This document shows, in pieces, positions 18,908 to 30,015 of a DNA stretch of 64,000 nucleotides. Source of the DNA: Selaginella moellendorffii (Eukaryota > Streptophyta > Lycopodiopsida > Selaginellales > Selaginellaceae); the NCBI RefSeq assembly GCF_000143415.4, contig NW_003314287.1, positions 813,160-877,159 of the forward strand, in the 5' to 3' direction. Each line of letters starts with the position of its first letter. Within the stretch, counting starts at the first letter, position 1. The position numbers and the translations under genes were made by a program. The notes below the pieces were generated by a model. That model saw only the letters and a list, made by a program, of their open reading frames with translations, made no database searches and was not told the origin of the DNA.

Positions 18908-21534
18908 ATGAGTTCCTCGAGGACGAGCCCGCCCCATCACAGGCACGATGGGACGTCGCCGCTGCCGCTGGGAATGGACGCCAGTCCCGCTCCTTCGAAA
19001 TGGGTATGTTCTTCATCGAAATCTCCTCCCCTAGGTCGATGTCGCTCGAAATATTGCATGCGCTCGGGCGAATTTCGTGCATTGCGAGCTGAGATTTCCC
19101 TCCTCTTTGCAGGACGGCGCCAGCACGATCTGGCCTCACGATCCAAGGACTGGATGGAGCTACTGTGCGACGATCCCGTCGTGGGTGGTCCTTCCGGAAG
19201 CTAAGACAGGAGAGGGTACTTTTATCAATCCCACTGTGGTAATTGGTATCTTTTCGTTGGAAGGGATTTTGTGGAGCTGAATGGAATTCTCTTGCAGTTC
19301 TACAGGGTGCTCGTGGGGATCCAGTCACCGCAAGGTGTGACTTCTGTGCGGGGTATCCTGCGACGCTTCAGCGATTTCTTGAAGTTATATGCAGCAGTAA
19401 GTAGGTGGCATGGATTGTTTTAAGGACTTTTTATTTTTCTAGTCATCTGAATTGGTGCTTCCAGCTGAAAAGTGCGCTCCGGAAGAAGAAAATCCCTCCA
19501 GCTCCTCCCAAGAACACACTGCTTCGTATCAATTCAAGCCAGGCGCTGCTGCAAGAGGTCTGACTGCGTGCTGCCTTGATGCTGTTCGTTAAATATGACG
19601 TTTTCAGACGATTTTTCTCTCAGAGAAGGCATGCATTGGACGATTGGATGAGCAGCCTTTTGAGCGATATTGAAATCTCTCGGAGTGCTCCTGTTGCTGC
19701 GTTTCTGGAGCTCGAGGCCGCTGCCCGTTCAGGTATTTTACTTTTTTTTTTCTTCGGACGGTGCTGATAGATGCCTTTGCAGCTGCGAGCGCTGCCTCTG
19801 CTCAAGAGGACAGTGCTTCAGTCATCGCTGGTTTGGCACTCGAAGACTCTGGCCTCATTGCTCCGAGTTCACTGTATAATGGCTCTTCGTCGGTAGCTTC
19901 TCTCCCGGATTATGCTAGCGATGCCGCCTGCAGCACGTCTGGCGTGAGAACACCAACAAGTTTAAGTGAGCTGGGAGTAGAGGTCGAGACAGCAGATGAC
20001 ATAGCCACAGCTCAACGTAAGAAAAAAGGTAAAGACGTAGAACAAGGGTTGGAAGATGGCAAACAGGATAGCGAAACGTCCAAGATATTCAGATCAGTAA
20101 GTGAAGCAACACTAGATAATTTTCATAGAAGGAAGGATAGCGACAGTGATATAGCGAGCGAGCAATCCATTCCAATGTCCGTTGAAGGCCCCTCAGACAC
20201 TTCGTTGGTGCTTGCTGCCGGTATAGAGCGAAGGATGGAAGGGGTGTCCAGTTTTGAGTCCGACATTTTAAAAGGCGCCTCGGTTTTCTTGCCGGCCGAT
20301 CAGCGAGCAAACTTAAAGAGAGTCATGGCAGCACTTCAACGCAGATTTGAGATTGTCAAAGCAGATATGGAAGACTTGATCACGAGATTGAACCAGGAAG
20401 TTGCTGTCAAGGGGTTTTTGACCATCAAGGTACACTTTGTTTAGCATAGAGTATTTCGGCTGACAAGAAATCATTGTAGGTGCGAGACCTCGAAGCAGAG
20501 CTTGATAATACGCGTCGCAAAAGTCAAGATGTGCTTCAACAAGCTGTCTCTGTGGAGCGTGAGCGAGTTACTGAACTGCAGTGGGAACTGGAGGACTGTC
20601 GTACCGCGTTAATGAACGCCGAAGAGTCTTTGCAAACGGAACGGGTGCGTTTCGTCGCAGTTTACTTCAGTTCTTAGTAGTCTAATGATTCTCGTTTCAG
20701 AACGACAGAGGCATGGAAAACGAGAGTTTGCAATCTATACGCGCGGAACTCGACAATTCAAAGCAGCAGGTTGTTCAACTCCAGGAGAAGCTGGAGTCGT
20801 TGGCTAAAGAGCGGGATGCTATAGAGGCTCAAGCTCGTGCAGAGAAGAGAATTCTAGCAAAGGAGATTAAAACTTTGAGAAAAAACCAACCCGAGCTCAA
20901 AGAGGAACTCGACACAGCACTGCGAATCAAAGCCGAGTTGGAGGTGCTTAATCCGAGCTTTGTCTTGTTTTTAACCTTTCGTGTTTTTATCATCCAGGGA
21001 GTCTTACGGAAGGAGAGAGAAAAGGAAGAGCTAGCGAGAAACTCGAGAGCCAGTTTCATGCACGAGGTTTCAGCTCTTCGACAACGGCTCCAAGAATGCA
21101 GTGTTGACTTCCTTGCCAAGGAAGATGGCGCCAAGAACTCCATCTCGAGCGACGCAATGGAGCTTCTCACGACGTCAGATAATCGCATCAATCTCCTGCT
21201 CGCGGAAGTAAGCTTTTGTTTATTCCTTTCACCTCTCAAGTTTTTTGTGTCCCAGGCTCGCTTGATGGCGGAAGAACGTGATGAAGATGAAGATGAGCAC
21301 TATCCCACCGCGAATGGAGCCACTGCGAACTCGAATCCTCCGGATGGAAGTGGAAGCGAGGACGCGGTGAACAAGTTCCTGGTGGACATTCTCATCGACA
21401 ATGCACAGCTCCGAAAGAGCATGAATTCGCTGACGAGGAGCGCTCTTCTCGCGGTCCAAAAGAGAGACAACATCGAGGGCGCCATGGAGGAGGCGGCTCC
21501 CAAGCGCAGCAGCGTGCTCAACAGGTTTTTGTGA
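18908..21534 (+). CDS. EREX: PX-domain protein, EREX-like endosomal RAB5 effector (688 aa, 10 exons)
   Basis: Exons are 18908-19003, 19113-19238, 19298-19396, 19465-19557, 19624-19732, 19783-20429, 20480-20644, 20701-20943, 20998-21207 and 21256-21534 (2067 nt). The PX domain spans about residues 40-175: [12 protein letters not shown], then [23 protein letters not shown] (phosphoinositide-binding Arg) and a PPAPPK loop. [20 protein letters not shown] closes it. An acidic Ser-rich linker (about 175-360) is followed by a long coiled coil (about 365-595). This is the layout of Arabidopsis EREX, which binds GTP-RAB5 and PI3P on endosomes in vacuolar transport. Introns 8 (54 bp) and 9 (48 bp) are multiples of three without stops, so their retention keeps the frame and would insert hydrophobic segments. 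Confidence 0.88.
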
Positions 21535-21636
21535 CGATCGATCGAAAGAGAAAAAAACAAGAAATTTTGATGCTGTAAATGTTTTGCACAGGTTTTAAGC
21601 TAAAGAACTATGCTTTAGGGTTCTTGGAGTTTTTGG

Positions 21637-22256
21637 ATGAACAAGCCCGGGCAAGGCGGAGGAGGCGCTGCTGCTACCACGGCCGCCGCGGCAGCTGCGA
21701 CGATCCACCGGCAGCGAGCGCTACTGCAAAGAGCCGATGCGGACATCGCGAATCTCATCGACAATTTCGCGCATATGCTCAAGGCCGCCAGGGTAAGCGG
21801 GCGACTTTTCTCTTGTTTTCTTTCCTGGTACCAAATGTAGGGGATTTTCTAGGTGAACGATCCCGTGAGGAATGCACAGGAGAACTTCCAGATGGACATC
21901 CATGCTTCTAGAGTGGTACGCCAAAACGAAAAATATTCCATCATTTTTCCTTCAGCCAAATTTCTTCTCCTCTCATGCTCTGATGGTTTTCCTTTTTATT
22001 CTTCCAGGTCCAAGCAGCCGACTCGCTTCTCAAGCTTGTCTCGGAGCTCAAGCAAAACGCCGTCTTCTCGGATTTCATCTCGCTCAACGAGTGCATCGCC
22101 GAGAGGGCCGCCAGATTCGAGGAGCAAAACTCCGACACCGAGAGGCTCCTCTTGAGCGTCGGCGAGGAGCTGGGCGCGTCGCTGGTAGAGCTCGAAACGC
22201 TCTACTACAAATCACTACAGAGACTATCGCCGGCGGAGCATCAGGCCCAGGAGTGA
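21637..22256 (+). CDS. MED22: Mediator complex subunit 22 (155 aa, 3 exons)
   Basis: Exons are 21637-21792, 21853-21915 and 22008-22256 (468 nt, all phase 0). After a Gly/Ala-rich start (MNKPGQGGGG...) come RQRALLQRADADIANLIDNF, VNDPVRNAQENFQMDIHASR and VQAADSLLKLVSELKQN, the conserved MED22 (Surf5) helices. MED22 is in the head module of Mediator, which links transcription factors to RNA polymerase II in the nucleus. The start codon lies 102 bp past the EREX stop on the same strand, so its promoter must overlap the EREX 3' end. Confidence 0.92.
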
Positions 22257-22309
22257 CGAGGAAAAAAAAAGCTCGTCGCGTTTGTTTGTTTATTACAGGG
22301 ATTTTGGAC

Positions 22310-22563
22310 TCAAGTCACCACAGTCGTGATCTTTTCAGCCTCGAGATCTTTGAAGAACTTGTGAATCGGGACGAGTTCCTTCCTCATGAACTCGCGCTTG
22401 CCATACGCCCCGCCTGGGACAAGCAAGGATCACTCGCTCAAAAACGCGTCAAAGATCAAAAGAAAAAAAAAAACATCGCAAAGAGAGGACTTTTACCAAC
22501 AATTCCCAGGAAGAAACCCATGCCGAGGTTGAAGACGAGATTCCGGACATCCTTTGCGCTCAT
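22310..22563 (-). CDS. Small single-pass membrane protein of unknown function (56 aa, 2 exons)
   Basis: Exons 22563-22497 and 22413-22310 join across an 83-bp GT-AG intron (GTAAAA...TCCCAG) to give a 56-codon frame. The product starts MSAKDVRNLVFNLGMGF, has one hydrophobic segment rich in glycine (NLGMGFFLGIVGGAYG), then a basic/acidic helix with KREFMRKELVPIH and KFFKDLE. The size and Gly-rich helix resemble small mitochondrial inner-membrane proteins, but I do not recognise the family and assign no function. Support comes from good splice sites, a frame that continues across them, and a natural position convergent with MED22, 53 bp from its stop. Confidence 0.6.
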
Positions 22564-24639
22564 GTGACCCCCCATGTTTGCTTCTCGAAACGTTACGCAC
22601 TTTTAGGCCTTTTCACAAGTAAGCCCTAAAAATGTCGTCCACGTATGCCCTAATTTTTCACAATGGTTGGATTGTTTTGGAGGGGGAAAGGTGGCAAAGG
22701 TGGTAAAGGTGACAAAACCGGCAGAATACCAGTATTTATAGCAAGTTTGGACAAGAAGGTCTCCATGTGCGTGAATACAGAGAGGCCACGAGCAACGGAG
22801 AAGGCAATGGAAGAAAACAAAGTAGCAACTTGCATTTCATCCATGCCCCTTCTTCTTGGAGCCATGTTTTGGTAATTTGGCGCTGTGTGCGGCATCTTGA
22901 TCTTGTGCTTGTATGGTGGGTGCTGCACACACACTCACTCCATACAACCCCGCTGGCAAAAGAAAATCAGTCTCCATCCCTTTCCGTACCACCTCATGCA
23001 CGTGTTCCAACAGTGCTGCTCTTGTTTCCTTTTGCTTTTCCCGGACGACAAAGAGAGAACACTGACAAAAGTTTTACCCGGCGATTCCTGAGAGGGCTTC
23101 CAAAGTGCGCTCGTCCGCTGCCCATGCCCGCTCTAAAGTATTTCCGTTTGCTGCCAAGTGCGTAAGCCGGAAATCTATTCTTCAATCAATGATGGGATCG
23201 TGTCCTGGTGGTAGATCGATCATGGATCGCTGCTTTGACCGTACTGGCTTTTGGTATACATATCTATATGTATATCATATCACAGAGGCGATTTCATATG
23301 CTCTTCGTTAGGTAGCGATCTCGAGCTGGTGTTTTCTTCTGATGGATTCGTCGATTGATTGATTCGAGTGAGGGCGACGCGGCACCGAAGAATGAAAGCG
23401 AGAGATCCAATCAGTCAGTAAGAAGAAGAGAGAAAACAAGTAAAAAACATTCGGTCGGAGGGACGGGAGCCCTGACCTCCCAACACACAACAAATAACAA
23501 ACTCGTTCTTCCATGGGCAGCAGCAGCAGCAAACGGTGGTGCCAACGAGGGGCGAGAGATTGCGATCGGAAACAAGAAACACCAGCAGGAACTTAGACTC
23601 CAGCAAATGCCCGTGCTGGGCATTTTTAAACTGCTTCTTTCCCCTGCTGCTGTGCGCTCCTGTTCCCGTTCCTGGCGCGGCTGCGGAAGGGAACAGAGGC
23701 AAATAATGATTTGGGGCAACAGGGCTGCGAAAAATGCCGGCCTGTGGACGGCCTTTTGCAGGGGAGCACGCGCTTCCGTGCAAATACCCTGTTTAGTTTT
23801 GTGTTTCTTTTAGGGCTCATGGCTTATTGTTGTCCTTGAGCTGGGCAGGAGGGCATTTGCTGATGCCATGATGGCGGCATTATCTCGCAGGACGGATTGC
23901 TAGAGCGGGCTTTAAAGTTACTCCTCTCTCTCACACACTCCACTTCTTGGAATGGGTGACGGGGATCGAGCAAAAAGTCCACTCCTTGCGACTTCCCACA
24001 ATTGAATTGAAGCCGGCATAATCGATCGATCACGAAAGAAAACGCGAAGCGCCGCCATTTGCCCCGGCGGATCTCTCTCACCTCTCGCTCGGAGGATTTG
24101 AAGGGATTTCTCGGGCCGCTTTCAAGACCAAGGAAAGCGAAAGCTCGTTCGTTTTGGCGGATCAAGGGGATTCTTTTCAAAATTCTCCTTCTCTCTTAGT
24201 AAGAGCTCACTCATCAAAGCTCTTATTCTCATCTCTTGCTTTTTTCCTCCCAGAAATTCCAATCTTTGTGATTCCTTTCGAATCCAGCGTAGAGAGCAAA
24301 TGTGGTCCTCACCAATCATTCCCGCGCTGCTCGTCCTGTTCGTCCCATCTCTCTCCTCCTTGCGAGCAGCCATGGCTCGTCGTTAAGCAGCAGCGAGCAA
24401 GAAAAAGAAAGGAAAGGAAAGTCGCAAGAGGGAAGAAATGTGTCGGGATCAATCCAAATCAGTCACTACTGCTGCTGCGCTAGATCATCAGTCTGCTGAG
24501 AGTTTCTAATCAACAACCGGCACAGACCCCGACGACCAAGACCACCGCTCATCTCCTCTTCAACCAAAAGTGGAAAGGAAAAAGAGATCTCTTAGTGCGA
24601 TAGCGAGGAAGAAGAAAAATCTCCACTCGATCCAAAAAT
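22564..24639. other. Intergenic, upstream region of the PKS-like gene
   Basis: About 2.1 kb with no recognisable protein family. It holds a palindromic 21-mer at 23605-23625, a TATA-like AT-rich patch near 23252-23285 (TATACATATCTATATGTATA) and a purine-rich leader before 24640. The long distance and AT patch fit a promoter plus long 5' leader of the downstream gene. Confidence 0.45.
23605..23625. repeat. Short perfect inverted repeat
   Basis: The 8-base arms AAATGCCC and GGGCATTT flank GTGCT. They could be a protein-binding palindrome or chance. Similar words in the PPR gene (for example near 8895 and 9450) are explained there by coding repeats. Confidence 0.4.
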
Positions 24640-26433
24640 ATGGGACTTTGCATCTCTAGACGAGCAGTGGAAGCGAGCGATTCCAGCCAGCATGAGCACC
24701 TCTCCTCCTCCAAGATCAATGGAGGAGCTGGCGGCCGCGGCGGTGCGGATGGATCGTCGGCATCGTCGCTAAATCCCGCGGCAAGGCTCTTGCTCGACTC
24801 GCCACGGATCTCCACCGATATCAGCGAGATGGGCATGCTGGGCCTGCTCTTCCACAAGAGGTACTGCTGCAAGTCCCTCCCCTCCAGCCACCAGAATCCA
24901 AGAGGATACCAGAAGCTCGCGCTGGACATCCCTCCCAGCGAGCTGGTGATCCAGCAAAATGCGCTCTTTGAGGAGCAGCGGCGAGACGATGCAATGGAGG
25001 AGGAGGATCGCAAGAGAGACGAGGGAGGCGGCGGAGTGGAGGAGGAGGATGATGGGTATCCAGCATTCCAGCCCAATTCAAGGCCCGCCGCGGCGATCGA
25101 GCCGCCCATTACGCTGGCTGCGGTGGCGGCGGCGATCAAGGAGGGATCGCGCGTGGGCGGTGGCAGCAGGGGAACGTGGTCATCCGCGGGCGAGGAGTTT
25201 TACTCGGACTGGGAGGATCGATCCAGCACAGCGGCGACGGTAGTAGCAGCTCCGCCACCACCGCCGCCGCCGCCGCCGCCACCGCCGATAGTAAGTACTA
25301 CTCACGAGCTAGGAGTTTTCGAGGCAGAGGAGTATTTCAAGGAGGATTCTTCCCATCCTTCGAGACCAAACGATCGGGTGGAGGGATCATCAGTCAAGTC
25401 TGTGGAAGAGGATTTGATCTCTCTTCCAGTGGCCAAGAGTGAAGACAGGCGCTGTTTATCCTCGCGCTCCTCGTCGTGCTCTTCGTCGGGTGGTGGTGGT
25501 GGAGTCGGATGGGCTTCGCTGTGCGCGGGTTCCAGCGCCGTAGAGATCGATCACAAGGTGAAGAGCCCGGCCAAGTCGATGAAGAACAAGGCTGATAACC
25601 ACATCTACAAGATGCTCAAGCTCCTGGCATCGCCCTCCTCTTCACACCAACCGTCCATGGCGAGCTCTTCCAGCAAGCCGACTAGAGGTGGCGAGCATCG
25701 GTCCGCGCGGAAGACACACAAGAAAAAGGCCAGGATCGCGGAGACTCAAGTCAAGGAATGGATGGATCGAGCCAGGAAGAGCCTCGACACGGATCAGAAG
25801 AACGCCATGGCCTCATCGCCTCAAAGGTCTTCCGTCACCCAAGAACAAGTGGCGAAGAAATGCCAGGGTGGTGGAACCGGATTTGGGTCGCCGTTCCCAG
25901 CGTCACCCAAGCAGCAAAAGAGCTCCTCCCTCGATCAACTTAAGCTCGCGCAAGATCAAGCCAAGGAGGACGATGATCACAACGACAGTGACTCCAGCTC
26001 CGACCTGTTCGAGCTCGACAGCGTCACCACCAGCTTGAGCTCGGCTCGCTCTTCTCTGTCCCGGCTGAGCTCCGCGAGATCATCCGTGCGCAAGTCCACC
26101 GTCGACGAGCAGGACATGCTACACGTAAATCTCGTCCCCGCGGATCACAGCAGCGCCAAGGTGTTGATATCGTCCTCGGAGGCCGTGATCCATCAAAACC
26201 ATCACTGCAAAAAGAGTGGAAGCAGGAGGGACAAGGAGGAATTAGATGGTGCGAGCAATGCTGCCGTGCTGATCATGAAGAACCGGAGGCTGCACGGCAG
26301 CAAGATTTCTTGCCTGGATTCAGGTCCGCTCTTGAGTATTGTCGAGGAGAGCAAGCCGGCATCAGTGGCTAGCAGCCCCGGTGGATTAAATTCATGGAGC
26401 AGCAGCACTAGTGCTTTGACAGTGCAAACATGA
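24640..26433 (+). CDS. PKS: PHYTOCHROME KINASE SUBSTRATE-like protein (597 aa, single exon)
   Basis: Two short motifs identify the family. HELGVFEAEEYFKED (about residues 222-236) matches the PKS motif EIGVFGAEKYF, and DSDSSSDLFELDSV (about 451-464) matches the SDSSSDLFEIE motif. PKS proteins are plasma-membrane-associated regulators that bind phytochromes and phototropins and act in phototropism, leaf flattening and auxin-related growth. The rest is disordered and Ser-rich, with a polyproline run (25249-25287) before the first motif and a basic stretch around RSARKTHKKKARIAE. The N-terminus MGLCISRR offers Gly2 for myristoylation and Cys4 for acylation, which would explain membrane binding. 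A strong-looking donor (GTAAGTAC at 25291) is present, but using it breaks the frame that carries the second motif, so I keep one exon. The family is best known from seed plants. Confidence 0.72.
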   Translation: MGLCISRRAVEASDSSQHEHLSSSKINGGAGGRGGADGSSASSLNPAARLLLDSPRISTDISEMGMLGLLFHKRYCCKSLPSSHQNPRGYQKLALDIPPSELVIQQNALFEEQRRDDAMEEEDRKRDEGGGGVEEEDDGYPAFQPNSRPAAAIEPPITLAAVAAAIKEGSRVGGGSRGTWSSAGEEFYSDWEDRSSTAATVVAAPPPPPPPPPPPPIVSTTHELGVFEAEEYFKEDSSHPSRPNDRVEGSSVKSVEEDLISLPVAKSEDRRCLSSRSSSCSSSGGGGGVGWASLCAGSSAVEIDHKVKSPAKSMKNKADNHIYKMLKLLASPSSSHQPSMASSSSKPTRGGEHRSARKTHKKKARIAETQVKEWMDRARKSLDTDQKNAMASSPQRSSVTQEQVAKKCQGGGTGFGSPFPASPKQQKSSSLDQLKLAQDQAKEDDDHNDSDSSSDLFELDSVTTSLSSARSSLSRLSSARSSVRKSTVDEQDMLHVNLVPADHSSAKVLISSSEAVIHQNHHCKKSGSRRDKEELDGASNAAVLIMKNRRLHGSKISCLDSGPLLSIVEESKPASVASSPGGLNSWSSSTSALTVQT

Positions 26434-27336
26434 AATTAAATCTTGATTGGTGGGTCTACCCGGACGGACTTGGTGGTCGGCTGGGCCCTGTTGACCATGT
26501 CTAGGAGCATGGTTAGAGAGAACTAGGCTGGAGGTGGCGTTCCATGCCTTTGTGGAGAATCTCCTAGCAAACTCACTAATGTCAGCTCAGTGGACTTTAA
26601 CCCATCTTCTCTCACATTTGTAACAACATTGTTTTGTCAAAGAAAACTTTGGCAATGAGTATGGGGTTTAAGCAAACTAGAAGATTTAAAATGTAAATTT
26701 AATTTAAAAAGTTTCGCTGAATATTAAGCACATGGTTGGGAAGAGTTAGTCCCCAAATTTTAAAAGTGCCAATATTATCAATTTTTATATAGTTTTCAAG
26801 GTTCAAAAATATTCTCATTCTTTAAAAAAGGTCATTTGAATATTCAAAGAATCAGTGCATATTGCAAGTGTGAAAGCCTAGAATATATAAATCTAAATAT
26901 TTGTATTAGCCCAAAACTTAAGTTTATCTATAAGAGTGATTAGTCCAAATTGAATCCAATTTCCACTATATAATAATAATATATAGCATGATAGTTATTT
27001 ATCCCCTCCTCTTAGAAGGATGGAAAACAATTATAATTCTCTGATCAATAGGTTAAGATCCAAAGGAACATTAGGAGGCATTGATGGACCTATAAGTGGT
27101 GCAATTTATTTTTAATTCCTCTATATGAAATGTTTCAACTATTGTATATACATAAATTCTAGAGGATTAACTTATTGAATGTTATGCTGAATATCATAAA
27201 CTTATGACACAACTTACTACAACATTTGATATGATCCCTTCCACTAGATAAGGAGATTTTTAAACAAATCATATACCATAAAATTAGAAAAACAAATTAA
27301 CACCAAATCATTCACTTTATACTCTTTATATAGATA
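26434..27336. other. PKS 3' flank grading into AT-rich repeat DNA
   Basis: The first ~200 bp look like gene 3' flank. From about 26640 the sequence becomes AT-rich with stops in all frames and runs into the family-B LTR at 27337. No gene or recognisable element protein is seen; it may be degraded family-B internal DNA. Confidence 0.45.
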
Positions 27337-28010
27337 TGTGAGACATAAATCCCTAAGCTCCAAAATGGAACTAAAAGTATGCCATATAGTAGTGGTCTTT
27401 AAACTCTTTTAGACTCTTAGTTAATGGCACTTGCTCTCCTCAACAATGTTCAAGAGACTCTTTTAGACTCCTACCAAAAGTTTCAACTCAAAAAGTCAAG
27501 ACGAGTGGAACTCCCAACAAAGTGCTTGAGGAATGAGCACAAACAATCAATAAATGAGTTTCTAAAAAGGGACATAAAAAGGATTGACATATAGCAAATT
27601 TCATGACATGTGAAAGTGCCAAGATTGAGTTTAATAAAAAGTCCAAGATGGATATGAGATAGAAGACCGAATACAAGACCAAATCTAAATCCAAGTTCAG
27701 GTCCAAGTTTGAGTTTGAGACTAAGTCCGAATACTAATACAAGTCGTTGGGGGGAGGGGATGTAAGGCATTCCAAAAGCATAGTAGGGAGAGTGTAGGGG
27801 TTGGACTTTAATAAAACCAATTTGGTCACAAAAGGCTAATGTGACTTAAGAAGGTTACACCCATATGGTGGGTGATGATATAATTATTAAGGAGTCTAAT
27901 GCTAGAGTGAATATAGATGAATAAATGAGGTAACTTAGTAAAGTGTTTAAAAATCAACTCTAGTTTCCCTAGGAGATTGAATAGTTGATACTCCCAATCC
28001 AAGTGTGGGA
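27337..28010 (+). repeat. Family-B LTR, 5' part only (copy B0)
   Basis: It begins TGTGAGACATAAATCCC as other B LTRs do. It contains the degraded GAGTCC-type array (27640-27740), AATACTAATACAAGTCG and GTTCCAAAAG-like words, and ends at CTCCCAATCCAAGTGTGGGA where full copies continue. It abuts the inverted copy B1, so it was cut by rearrangement or insertion. Confidence 0.7.
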
Positions 28011-28047
28011 AGTGTTTATTAAAGAAAGAAATTTTTGCAAAGAGTTG

Positions 28048-29712
28048 TGTATAAGCGACTAAATTTTCTATTCTACTTTAGTCACTTAACCACACTTCCA
28101 ACCATTTGGAGGAATTTCACTCATAACCTCTATAAGTTCTATTCCAGACTTGGGGCTTGCTATCCCTGAGAATGTCATTTATGCCACTCAACCTTTGCAC
28201 TTAGTCCAAGTGCTCCATATGTCACCCAAAGGTACCACTAACATAGCAACCCGTTACACTAAAGCCATACTCATTCACCTTTGTCACACTGGTGATTCAA
28301 CAGTACCTACATCACAATCCTGTCTCTCAAAGACTAGATTATCCATCCATGAGTGATTATCCTAGATATACTTTTTAGCATCTCTAGGATGCCTGTAGAC
28401 ATGGGGGATAAACTTCCCCAATATCCCTTTTTCAATCCCTACCAAGATGCTTTATTTCGTTAAAGTGGGACTTTTCATTATCCCACTTATGGTGTGTGGC
28501 CACATGCCATTTTTATAACAACAATAAAAAATTAAAGTTTTAACTTTATAATTTATAAATTAAAAATTTTTCATATGATTTTGTGTTATAATATTGTGAA
28601 ATATAAAAAAATAAATTAAAAAACTGATAGAAATATTAATAAATATTAATTAAGTACTAGGAAATGGCATGTGGACACATGCTAATTAATGTCCCACTTT
28701 ACTGAATAAGTCCCACTTTAACGAAATAAAGCATCAAGTCCCTTTCTGTTCACGGCCATTCACCAACACTACCATTAAGTCAAGGCCCATAGGCCCGACC
28801 ACTAAGTCCCATTGTCCTCTAAAACTTCCTCACCATATAATTGTATCCTTGATTATTACACTAAAAAATTACTCTTCTTCCTTTCCATAGTCTAAAACTT
28901 TGGGACAATATTTTGGAACACCATGGCCCTATATAAGCCTCATGGGTACTTTCCCCACCTTTCACATTTGGGTGCTCTAGCCATGGGGCTAGAGCAAGGT
29001 TTTATTAAGCTATATTAAGTATTCAAGTAAGTAGTGCCACCCATGCTTGGATTGGGAGCATCAACCATTTGATCTCCCAAAGGAGCTAGAGCTGGCTCTT
29101 GAACACTTCACCAAATTACTTTGTTTGTCTATTTTTATTCATTCTAACTTTGGACTTCTTAATGGATATATCATCACCTAACATATGAGCATAACCTTCT
29201 TAGGTCACATTGGCCTTTTCTGGCCAAACTGGCTCCACTAAGGTTTAACCCTTACACTCTCCCTACTATACTTTTGGAACCCCTTGTAGCCCCCCCTTCC
29301 CTAGGGACGATCGCTTTAGGCTTTCACCAAATAGCCTATATTAGTATTTGAACTCGGACTCAAACTTGGATTCGGACTTGGACTAGATCTTGGTCTCGGT
29401 CTTTGTCCTTGTCTCAGTCTCAATTCCATCTCAGACTCCATCTCGGGTCTATATTAGACTTTCATCTTGGGTCCATCTCGACACTTCTATATATCATGTG
29501 TTGATCCTTTTATGTCCCTTTTCTAGAGACTCACTTATTTCTCACTTTGAGTTCGTTCCTTGAGCCCTTCATTGGGATTCCACTCTTGCTCTTAACTTTT
29601 CAAGTTAGAGCTTTTAGTCCAAATGTGTTACACTCATTTAGCTTTTGCTTCAGCTACTACCATGTGGCACCCTTACAACTCCACTTTGGGGCTTAGGGAT
29701 TTGTGTCTCACA
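28048..29712 (-). repeat. Family-B LTR, inverted, with a MITE inside (copy B1)
   Basis: Read on the minus strand it runs from TGTGAGACACAAATCCC (29712) to AATTTAGTCGCTTA (about 28050), parallel to B2 and B4. A 288-bp MITE interrupts it at 28447. A polypurine-like ATGGGTGGTGGAGT lies just outside its minus-strand start. This is the 3' LTR of a minus-strand element. Confidence 0.75.
28447..28734. mobile_element. MITE with perfect 27-bp terminal inverted repeats
   Basis: The ends begin ATGCTTTATTTCGTTAAAGT on each strand and match over 27 of 27 bases. The inside is AT-rich and has no ORF. The four bases CAAG occur on both sides (28443-28446 and 28735-28738), while the uninterrupted LTR copy B2 has only one, which shows a clean insertion with a 4-bp target duplication. 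Superfamily is not clear from these data. Confidence 0.85.
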
Positions 29713-29934
29713 ACTCCACCACCCATAGACGAAGTTCAATATCTTCATTGAATGATAAACCATTTTATAAAATAACCCTATCATGGATTACCACTTTTCA
29801 TCCTTAGCACCTAACCAATATTTGTCAATGTTTTGACATTAAAAGCTTACTTAAAAGCAACTTTGTGACCCACTTATAGGTCCTTCCTTGGAAACTATTT
29901 TTTTGAACTCATAATACTATTATATTGTTGCAAT

Positions 29935-30015
29935 ATAAACTCTTGAGTTTGGACTTCTTGAGAGGTTACCCAACCCAGTATTATTTAAACCCAAAGACGC
30001 TTAACTTCAAACTAA
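29935..30015 (-). repeat. TRIM LTR fragment
   Basis: CTCTTGAGTTTGGACTTC through AAGACGCTTAAC matches the first ~75 bp of the TRIM LTR at 58893 with scattered, mostly transition, changes. It is followed directly by a piece of family-B LTR end. Confidence 0.6.

Noticed and set aside
20089-20310. Minus-strand frames inside EREX
   Set aside because: Antisense shadows of a well-supported ten-exon gene.
25291-25429. Possible intron in the PKS-like gene (GTAAGTAC donor, CTTCCAG acceptor)
   Set aside because: Removing 139 bp shifts the frame and loses the SDSSSDLFEL motif; it also removes the first PKS motif.
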